Below the pieces are notes generated by a model. That model did no database searches, had not been told where the DNA came from, and saw only the letters and a list, made by a program, of their open reading frames with translations. Position numbers and translations under genes: made by a program. 64,000 nucleotides of DNA, taken from contig NZ_JADEVZ010000019.1 in NCBI RefSeq assembly GCF_015207875.1, positions 1 to 64,000 on the forward strand, read 5' to 3'. How positions within the stretch are numbered: the stretch's first letter is position 1; every line of letters begins with the position of its first letter. This DNA comes from Dolichospermum sp. LEGE 00240 (GTDB taxonomy: Bacteria; Cyanobacteriota; Cyanobacteriia; Cyanobacteriales; Nostocaceae). This document shows, one piece after another, positions 8,833-15,334 of this stretch.

Positions 8833-9500
8833 TGACTAATCAGATCACTCTTTTAGAACAACAAATAATGTCAGACATTGAGGAAAGAAGAGAATTAATG
8901 TCACGGTTAAGATTGCTGTATGTCAGATATGGATTTTCGCCAAGAGATGAAGAATTATTTCTTTACCATTCAATCCCAATAATTTATTCTATTTGGGAAG
9001 GTTTTATTCAAACTGCTTTTAAAATATATATTCAAGAGTTAAATAAATTAGAACTTACTATTGATCAAGTGTGTGACTCAATAACCATATATCATATTGA
9101 ATCTACATTTCCCCAATTTAAACAATATCCAGATGCAGAGAAATTTAAGAAAAAAGTAAGTTTCTTTAATAAGTTGAGGGTGTTTTATAAAACTAATCCA
9201 CTGGAAATTAATCCAAATATAAATACAGAAAGCAATGTTGGTTTTAAGGTTTTAAATAGAATATTAACTGAGTTTAATTTGGAGAAAATTCCAGAATATC
9301 CAGAACCTAGATATTCATTAGAAGAGGAACTCGATAAATTCCTCCTCAAAATTAGAAATACAGTTGCTCATGGACAACAAAGTTCTATAGTAGTAAAGAG
9401 AGAAGATTTAGAGAGAGCAATTAAACTGGTTGATAAACTGATGGATTTAGTGTTTGATAGAATTAAAACTGGGTTTATCAATAGGTCATATCTTAAATAG
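8832..9500 (+). CDS. HEPN-family putative nuclease (MAE_28990/MAE_18760-like)
   Basis: The 222-residue product is helical and carries KIRNTVAHG at about 177-185, the RxxxxH motif (R-NTVA-H) of HEPN RNases. An N-terminal block IIYSIWEGFIQTAFKIYI matches the MAE_28990/MAE_18760 family of HEPN-like proteins. HEPN toxins usually cleave RNA. The ATG overlaps the stop of the DUF262 gene by one base, so translation is coupled and the two products probably act together, DUF262 sensing and HEPN cleaving. It is followed by a MITE copy and not by a further partner. Alternatively, DUF262 could be the antitoxin. Confidence 0.8.
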   Translation: MTNQITLLEQQIMSDIEERRELMSRLRLLYVRYGFSPRDEELFLYHSIPIIYSIWEGFIQTAFKIYIQELNKLELTIDQVCDSITIYHIESTFPQFKQYPDAEKFKKKVSFFNKLRVFYKTNPLEINPNINTESNVGFKVLNRILTEFNLEKIPEYPEPRYSLEEELDKFLLKIRNTVAHGQQSSIVVKREDLERAIKLVDKLMDLVFDRIKTGFINRSYLK

Positions 9501-9507
9501 TTTTTAA

Positions 9508-9590
9508 GTTGAGTTAAATGAAATGCAACCCAATACATTTATTATTGTTGGTTAATGTTGGGTTTCCTTGCGTCAAACCAACCTACAACA
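9508..9590 (+). repeat. MITE-like repeat, copy 1 (direct repeat bracketing the ATPase module)
   Basis: TTAAATGAAATGCAACCC, a variable middle, GTTGGGTTTCCTTG and then CAAACCAACCTACA. A second copy in the same orientation is at 12183-12269 and a half copy at 11891-11918. The ends are imperfect inverted repeats (GGTTAAA / AAACCAACC). Confidence 0.65.
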
Positions 9591-9720
9591 TGGAATAAGA
9601 GTGAATGAACCACGAAGGGACGAAGAACACGAAGGAAGAAAAGAAGAAGATAAGTAATATTTCGCTGGGAAGAGAGTATAATGGGTGTGGTATACTTGTA
9701 AAGTTAAAACACTATAATTT

Positions 9721-10911
9721 ATGCACATACAAAGAATCCAAGTACCTGATTTTCGGGCTTTAAAAAATGTAGATATTACTTTTGAGAAGGAATTTACTCC
9801 GCGTATTTTTCCCTTTGGGAGTCAAAATGGTGGTGGTAAAAGTACATTATTACAATTGATTTTTGTGCTGTTACATTGTGCTGGTAATCCTGATAGAGTG
9901 GAGTTTATACAAAATTTACTATATGGTTTTCATGTTAATGATGAATCTGGTAAAAGAAAATTAGCTATCATTGATATTTGGGATGGTAATAAAACTGTAA
10001 CACTTGATTTTTTTATTTGTAGTGAATCTTATATTGTTAATTTGTTAAATCAAGATGATCTACATAGTGAATCTTATATTGTTAATTCGTTAAATCAAGA
10101 TGACGAACAAGTTAAATTAACTAGTTTTTATGAAGAAAAATTAGAAAAATATATTAGTTTATTCTTTATTTATAATTTTCAGTCCGCTGAAAATTTTATA
10201 GAGAGATTAGTTTGTCAAGTAGATGGAATAGATGATATACATGATGTAAGTAAGTTTGTAATTGAATTATCAAATAAAATATTTCTAACTGCTCATATTT
10301 CACAAATATTTTTATTTCTACAACCAGATAACAGAAAGTCACTATTTAAAACTCAAGCAAACAATCAAACTAACTATTATCAACAAATTAAAACAGCTAA
10401 TTCTAAATTACCTGGATTTTTTACCTATGATTTCCTAGCAATAGATATTCTGATTGAAGCCTTTAAAAAAGCACGAAATGATGATTTTGCACAAGCTGTA
10501 AAACAAAGAGGAAATTATGGTAATAATTATGTAAAACTATTAGATGAACTTAACAATCTTTTGAGTAACAAGAAAATTAATGTAGAACCAGATTTGTCTG
10601 GAATTAATTTTAAAATTGATGGTGATGAAACAGAACTTTATCCAGAAGATTTAAGTCATGGAGAATTAAAAAGATTATGTATATATATGTGGCTAAAACA
10701 TAATAAAATAGAAGATGCTATTGTATTAATGGATGAATTGGAAATATCATTTCACCCAGATTGGCAATATCAAATAGTTAGAGATTTAGAAGAATGGGGT
10801 GCGACTAATCAATATATTCTTGCAACTCATTCCTATGAATTATGTAATGCAGTTACACCTGCTCATGTGAAGGAATTAGATCCAAAATTACAAGCAAGAA
10901 CAATTCAATAA
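9721..10911 (+). CDS. ABC/SMC-type AAA ATPase (OLD/AriA-like), first gene of a two-gene module
   Basis: The 396-residue product has the SMC/ABC-like AAA_15/AAA_21 layout: IQRIQVPDFRALKNVDITF at the N-terminus, Walker A GSQNGGGKST at about 33-42, the signature LSHGELKRL near 318, Walker B AIVLMDELEISFHPDW near 337, and a switch region ATHSYE. Such ATPases drive OLD, Gabija, PARIS and some retron effectors. The next gene, 17 bases on, encodes a protein with TOPRIM-like acidic motifs, which supports an ATPase-nuclease pair. Residues 101-130 are an exact-frame duplication of 15 residues (SESYIVN...LNQDD twice). Codon use is AT-rich, as in its neighbours. Exact family is uncertain. Confidence 0.8.
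   Translation: MHIQRIQVPDFRALKNVDITFEKEFTPRIFPFGSQNGGGKSTLLQLIFVLLHCAGNPDRVEFIQNLLYGFHVNDESGKRKLAIIDIWDGNKTVTLDFFICSESYIVNLLNQDDLHSESYIVNSLNQDDEQVKLTSFYEEKLEKYISLFFIYNFQSAENFIERLVCQVDGIDDIHDVSKFVIELSNKIFLTAHISQIFLFLQPDNRKSLFKTQANNQTNYYQQIKTANSKLPGFFTYDFLAIDILIEAFKKARNDDFAQAVKQRGNYGNNYVKLLDELNNLLSNKKINVEPDLSGINFKIDGDETELYPEDLSHGELKRLCIYMWLKHNKIEDAIVLMDELEISFHPDWQYQIVRDLEEWGATNQYILATHSYELCNAVTPAHVKELDPKLQARTIQ
10020..10112 (+). repeat. 45-bp in-frame tandem duplication inside the ATPase gene
   Basis: The unit starting AGTGAATCTTATATTGTTAA is present twice with few differences. Each unit is 45 bases, so the reading frame is kept and 15 residues are doubled. It lies between Walker A and the signature motif. 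Confidence 0.8.
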
Positions 10912-10928
10912 TCAACCTAATCAAAAAT

Positions 10929-11885
10929 ATGAGTCTTAATGAGCAGGAACTAAAAGAACATTGTTTAAAGATTATTCGAGATAGCAGAATTAAAAATAAA
11001 ATTGTCATTCTCTGTGAAGGTCTTATTCCCCCAAAAGTAGAAGGTAGACGCTCACCTCAATTATATAAGCAAATGGAACAAATGCCAGATGCTAACTTTT
11101 ATAATGCTTGTGTACCAACATGGTGGAAGGAATATAGACCAATTTTTTTTAATTGTGGAGATAGAAATGATGTTTTAAATACATTCTTTAGAATTTTAGA
11201 TTTACATAATGCTGATAGCAGCCAATCATTTTTAAATCCTGATAAACTTTTTGCGATTGTAGATTTAGATATTCAATTTGCAGATATAAAAGAAGATTAC
11301 GAGTTTAAAAATACGGATGATATTTTCTATAGCATTTATAATGAAACAAAGATTAATGAAACGCTTCTAAACCATCATCGTATATGGGTTACTGGTTTAA
11401 TTCATAAGGAAGCTTACTTTTTAAAACCTGATATTCAGGAAGTTTTTGATAACCAATATATTATTCCTCCTTTATATAAAGAAATTCCTGTTAATTTAGA
11501 AAATATTTATTTAGATATGGTTAATGATATGACTAATGATGCTGATTTACAAATTCATTGGGAAAGAGTAATTAAGAGAATCAGCCACCTTTCTAATTTT
11601 GATGATATGGAAATAGATAAATTTCAATATTCTTGGCAAGAAGAGTATGCAAATAATCAAGATTTACATTATAAAACTCAGTTAATAAATGCTGTACTAA
11701 TGCTTGTCAAATCTAAAGAATATTGGCGGCAAATTTTACCTGATGATAATTGGACTCATTCACCTTATAAATTTAGAGAACAATTATCTCTAGAAATTGG
11801 TAAGTTTTATTCAAAACAAGATTGTATTGTTGAAAATCATATTCCTTTTTTCTTTAAGACGCTATACAAATTAATTGAAGAATAA
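10929..11885 (+). CDS. TOPRIM-like putative nuclease, partner of the upstream ATPase
   Basis: The 318-residue product has KIVILCEGLIPP at about residues 24-35 (Glu of a TOPRIM first motif), FAIVDLDIQFADI near 116-128 (DxD motif) and ITGLIHKEAYFL-like WVTGLIHKEAYFLKP near 160 (Glu), the order seen in DUF4435/OLD-type TOPRIM effectors. The remainder is helical with no recognised domain. It begins 17 bases after the ATPase stop, so the two are surely co-transcribed. The best comparison is PARIS (AriA ATPase + AriB TOPRIM) or OLD-like pairs, but sequence similarity to AriB is not obvious by eye. What is seen: acidic motifs and pairing. What is inferred: nuclease function and defence role. Confidence 0.6.
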   Translation: MSLNEQELKEHCLKIIRDSRIKNKIVILCEGLIPPKVEGRRSPQLYKQMEQMPDANFYNACVPTWWKEYRPIFFNCGDRNDVLNTFFRILDLHNADSSQSFLNPDKLFAIVDLDIQFADIKEDYEFKNTDDIFYSIYNETKINETLLNHHRIWVTGLIHKEAYFLKPDIQEVFDNQYIIPPLYKEIPVNLENIYLDMVNDMTNDADLQIHWERVIKRISHLSNFDDMEIDKFQYSWQEEYANNQDLHYKTQLINAVLMLVKSKEYWRQILPDDNWTHSPYKFREQLSLEIGKFYSKQDCIVENHIPFFFKTLYKLIEE

Positions 11886-11912
11886 ATAATTTTGTAGATT
11901 AGGTTAAATGAA

Positions 11913-12167
11913 ATGCAAACCAGAAAAGAAAATCTTGCTACTTCTGATCAAATAACAACACAAGAAGCGACTAAAATTCTCAATGTTTCCCATCCTTATT
12001 TGATTCAATTATTAGACTCTGGTGAAATCTCTTATCATAAAGTGGGAAATCATCGCCGAATATTCTATCAAGATTTGATAGGGTATAAAAATATAATTGA
12101 TGCTAAACGTAGAGAAACTTTAGCAGAATTGGCAAATCAAGCTCAAGAATTAAATATGGGATATTAA
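11913..12167 (+). CDS. HTH (excisionase/MerR-like) protein, antitoxin-like, probably truncated
   Basis: The 84-residue product is an excisionase-type DNA-binding domain: ITTQEATKILNVSHPYLIQL, LLDSGEISYHKVGNHRR and a short C-terminal helix. It is clearly homologous to the second half of the HTH protein at 17924-18424 (there: TTQKAADILKVSRPYLIKLL). It lacks the about 80-residue N-terminal region of that protein and no PIN toxin follows. The sequence up to and including its ATG is a half copy of the MITE at 12183 (GTTAAATGAAATGCAA), so the start codon was apparently supplied by the element. It is likely an orphaned antitoxin remnant, possibly still expressed behind the ATPase pair. Confidence 0.6.
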   Translation: MQTRKENLATSDQITTQEATKILNVSHPYLIQLLDSGEISYHKVGNHRRIFYQDLIGYKNIIDAKRRETLAELANQAQELNMGY

Positions 12168-12182
12168 ATGCAAGCAAGTAAT

Positions 12183-12269
12183 TTGTAGATTAGGTTAAAT
12201 GAAATGCAACCCGACTTATGTATTATTATTGATTGATGTTGGGTTTCCTTGGGTTAAACCAACCTACAG
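12183..12269 (+). repeat. MITE-like repeat, copy 2
   Basis: TTGTAGATTAGGTTAAATGA starts the element and GGTTAAACCAACCTACAG ends it, an imperfect terminal inverted repeat. It is in the same orientation as copy 1 at 9508-9590. Together they bracket the ATPase, TOPRIM-like and HTH genes. Confidence 0.65.
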
Positions 12270-12272
12270 ATT

Positions 12273-12842
12273 CTATATTTTTTTGTCAGAATAATTCATT
12301 AGTAGGCGATCGCTTTCTACTTTTGCTCCATTTCTTAACCATTCAATTGGTTGTTCTTCATCTACTTTATCTGGATTTACCCATACAATATCCTTGAGTT
12401 CATCAATTTTTACAGATGCTTCACTAAAAAATTTTCTAGCAGTATTATCATCCAATGATATAACAATTTTATCTGTTGCTAGTGCTGCTTCTATTAAACA
12501 TAAATCTTTTGTCATTTCCGCAATTCTTTTATTACCAACATTAGCAGCAATACTTTCTATTTCAGTCCATAAACTATCATTTATTGATATTTCCAGATAG
12601 TTCCATTTTTTCTTTGCTACCATTTGTCGTCGCCAAGTTAGGGCAAATTTTGATTGATGTTTATCCCATTCTGATTTTATAGCTGGTGTCATCACAATTT
12701 GATGACAAATATCTAAAACTGCTAATAAAAATTCACGACAATGAACCGACTGGGGATAAGTAGCATTTTTATCACCAGCAGAACGAGCTACAGAAGCATC
12801 AATTACCAAACGTTGAGAATTTACTTTAGCCACCATGTACAC
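12273..12842 (-). CDS. PIN-like domain protein, partner of AAA ATPase
   Basis: The 189-residue product shows the PIN-domain acidic set: Asp15 in LVIDASVARSAG, Glu58 in TPAIKSEWDKH, Asp113 in EMTKDLCLIEAAL, and Asp131/Asp132 in IVISLDDNTA. PIN domains are metal-dependent RNases. Met1 at 12842 and Met3 at 12836 are both possible starts; either overlaps the 3' end of the ATPase gene, which precedes it on the same strand, by 11-17 bases. The pair thus looks translationally coupled, an ATPase sensor with a PIN effector. It is not homologous by eye to the PIN protein at 18426. A toxin-antitoxin role is less likely, as no small partner is present. Confidence 0.75.
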   Translation of the reverse strand: MYMVAKVNSQRLVIDASVARSAGDKNATYPQSVHCREFLLAVLDICHQIVMTPAIKSEWDKHQSKFALTWRRQMVAKKKWNYLEISINDSLWTEIESIAANVGNKRIAEMTKDLCLIEAALATDKIVISLDDNTARKFFSEASVKIDELKDIVWVNPDKVDEEQPIEWLRNGAKVESDRLLMNYSDKKI

Positions 12843-14205
12843 CCTGCATTAAACGAGCTTCCGCAGCACTTAAATAACGGTTTTCTAATTGTAGAGATAA
12901 ATCACCAAAATCTTCTGGCCAATCTCCAAAAGCGCCTGTTTCATCTAAATCAGCACTATTGACATTTGTTATACCATTTTCTTGCCGCGTAAACCAGTGC
13001 AGTTTTACTATATCTGGTGATAAATTACCTTCGGCAACTAAAGATTGAATTGCTAGAATTAATTTATCGCTATGAGTTTCTACAACTACTTTAACACCTC
13101 TTTTTGCTGCATTAGATAATATTTCTGCCATAGCAATTTGAGCGCGAGGATGAAGGTGAATTTCTGGTTGTTCAATATATACTAATTGTCCTGGTTTTGC
13201 TACTAATAAAGCAACTAAAACAGGTAAGGTTTGGGAAACACCAAATCCAACATCAGCAATATTCACCATATCATCTTTAGACTTAGAAGGTGTTGGCAGA
13301 CGACCTACTCTTAATTCTACTTGTGTATCATTAACTTGTCTTGCTTGTACTTTACAAGTTAATCCTAGTGTTTCTAATGCAGCACATAATTCTTTAATAG
13401 TTTTGTTATTTTTACCTTTTTGCCAATAATTGATCACACTAGCAACGTAATTTTCAAATGTACCTGGAAATTCATCACCTATAGCTGTAATTTTATAATT
13501 TCGTTCAGGATTTCCCCTTAATCCTGGTACATGAATTATTTGACGGATATAATTACCAAAAACTTCCCAAGGACTGGAATATAAGAAGTTAAAGAAGGGA
13601 TTTTGAGAAATAATATATTTTTCACTTGCTGATAAGCAAAACTCTAAAAAACACCGATTTCTATCAACAACCCATACCATTTTATTTTTTAATGCTTCTG
13701 TATCTTGAATTGCATTATATATTTCTATATATGGCTTTGGTAAAACATTCATTACATCTCCTGGCAACATATCTGGTAAAAGGGAAAACTCTTGTTCATT
13801 TCCTTTATATATCATTTCAACAATTTCTATCGCTTCTTTTTTATGTGTTGTAAATACATTACTAATAATTTGATCATTCTCTATACCGATACCAACGGTA
13901 AACTTATTATTAGGTTTGATTCCAGATATTTTAGAGAATAATTGTGTGGCTGAAGTAAACTTAACATTGGGTCCATTAAGTAATAATGCACCAGGATCAT
14001 AAGTTGCTTCTAGAGTTTGTTTCATCAACAATAAAGGTTGCATGATGCTAGATTTTCCCGAACTATTAGCACCTGCAAGAATTGTTAACGGGCGTACTTC
14101 AATACTGCATTCATCATAAAGTGACTTATAACCACTGACAGAAATTTTTGTAATTCCTTTGACATTTTTGTTTTGTTTGCCATTATTGGAATCAGATTGA
14201 TTCAT
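12826..14205 (-). CDS. AAA-family ATPase (AAA_21/DUF3696-like), partner of PIN protein
   Basis: The 459-residue product has KISVSGYKSLYDECSIEVRP, Walker A LAGANSSGKSSIMQPLLLMK at about residues 43-62, VGFGVSQTLPVLVALL (signature region), Walker B LVYIEQPEIHLHPRAQ, and KVVVETHSDKLI near 375. This is the OLD/RecF-like ATPase layout with a C-terminal GDWPEDFGD segment typical of DUF3696-type proteins. It has no TOPRIM domain. The PIN gene follows with overlap, suggesting that a nuclease is supplied in trans. The start ATG at 14205 opens a 234-base gap that must contain the promoter, divergent from the DUF1828-type gene. Function in defence is inferred from architecture and the surrounding island. 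Confidence 0.8.
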   Translation of the reverse strand: MNQSDSNNGKQNKNVKGITKISVSGYKSLYDECSIEVRPLTILAGANSSGKSSIMQPLLLMKQTLEATYDPGALLLNGPNVKFTSATQLFSKISGIKPNNKFTVGIGIENDQIISNVFTTHKKEAIEIVEMIYKGNEQEFSLLPDMLPGDVMNVLPKPYIEIYNAIQDTEALKNKMVWVVDRNRCFLEFCLSASEKYIISQNPFFNFLYSSPWEVFGNYIRQIIHVPGLRGNPERNYKITAIGDEFPGTFENYVASVINYWQKGKNNKTIKELCAALETLGLTCKVQARQVNDTQVELRVGRLPTPSKSKDDMVNIADVGFGVSQTLPVLVALLVAKPGQLVYIEQPEIHLHPRAQIAMAEILSNAAKRGVKVVVETHSDKLILAIQSLVAEGNLSPDIVKLHWFTRQENGITNVNSADLDETGAFGDWPEDFGDLSLQLENRYLSAAEARLMQGVHGG

Positions 14206-14439
14206 AATTCGACTTTCCCTAATTTCAGTTTATATTATAATAATACTCTGTGATTTCTGATAGGTTGCGTGGTGCAGCTATATTTACTTGTGTGGGTAAT
14301 TAACAAAGTTTATTGCCTTGTTATATATCACTACTGGTAGATTTATTGTGGTAGTTTATAGCAAGTTTATCACAAAGAGAGAAAAATACACCAATTTACT
14401 ACTATAATTCATAAATAACAGATATCCTTAATTAGCATT

Positions 14440-15270
14440 ATGACTACAGTTGCTATTGTACCTACATCAAATGCCAATGGAGAAAAGTCTTATCGTAGCA
14501 TTAGATTTATGACACTCAATATTTGTGAAAGAATTAATCAAACCATTGGAAAGCTATTTGTTTGCTCACCCGTAAATGAATTTGTACAAATATCTACTCC
14601 TTTTATTCTTCCTGATGGTAGTGTAATAGATTTATTTTTAAAAGAGAAAGAAGAATCCTACGTATTAACTGACTTAGGTGAAACCTTTGGTTGGCTTTAT
14701 TTACAAACTGCTGCCTACAGCTTATTAAAAAACCAAGAAATAATTATTAAAGATATAGTTATTACTCATGGAGTTGAACAATTTAATGGGATGCTAATTA
14801 CTCGTTTAAAAAAAGATGATAATTTAGCTGATGCAGTTCTTCGTTTATCTCAAGCAATAATTAGAGTTGCTGATACTAATACGAAACTCAAAGTACCAAC
14901 TTTTGAGCCTATTACTGAAGAAGTAACAAAGTTTTTAAATAAGAAGAAGCTAAATGTTGAAAGAAACAAAAAAATTACAGGAATGTCTGGAACTGCTAGG
15001 AGTGTAGATTTTTGTGTACATCGTCCTCATGGTACTACTTTAATTAATACGCTTAGTACACCTGCTCTCCGAACGGCGAGGATGAGAGTAGATAAAGTTT
15101 TTACTACCTGGTCGGAGATTAGCTATTTAAAGGAAAGTAAATATAACTTTATTTCATTAATTGACGATAGTAAAAATTTGTGGAATGAAAATAATATCAC
15201 TTTGTTAAATCGTGTATCTGATGTAGTGAAGTGGTCTAACAGGGATGATCTTCAAAAGTTTCTTGAATAA
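14440..15270 (+). CDS. DUF1828/DUF1829-type protein
   Basis: The 276-residue product has an N-terminal block VQISTPFILPDGSVIDLFL followed by SYVLTDLGETFGWLYLQ, which matches the DUF1828 pattern (short strand, polar loop, LTDxGET). The second half (from about 150) is a separate region with FLNKKKLNVERNKKITGMSG and resembles DUF1829. Such two-part proteins occur sporadically in bacteria near mobile elements and restriction genes; the activity is unknown. Its gene diverges from the ATPase-PIN pair and converges on the kinase gene. A perfect hairpin follows the stop at 15286-15303. It is the only gene in its transcript. Confidence 0.6.
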   Translation: MTTVAIVPTSNANGEKSYRSIRFMTLNICERINQTIGKLFVCSPVNEFVQISTPFILPDGSVIDLFLKEKEESYVLTDLGETFGWLYLQTAAYSLLKNQEIIIKDIVITHGVEQFNGMLITRLKKDDNLADAVLRLSQAIIRVADTNTKLKVPTFEPITEEVTKFLNKKKLNVERNKKITGMSGTARSVDFCVHRPHGTTLINTLSTPALRTARMRVDKVFTTWSEISYLKESKYNFISLIDDSKNLWNENNITLLNRVSDVVKWSNRDDLQKFLE

Positions 15271-15285
15271 AAATAAAAGTCTTCC

Positions 15286-15306
15286 AGTCGGCTTCAGCCG
15301 ACTTTT
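15286..15306 (+). terminator. Hairpin after the DUF1828-type gene
   Basis: AGTCGGCT, loop TC, AGCCGACT, then TTTT. An 8-bp perfect stem with a short T-run between convergent genes. The same wording, followed by a CTGGGAATTAATTCCCAG palindrome at 15316-15333, is a known type of dispersed cyanobacterial repeat, so it may be both. Confidence 0.55.
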
Positions 15307-15334
15307 GCTATTAGACTGGGAATTAATTCCCAGG

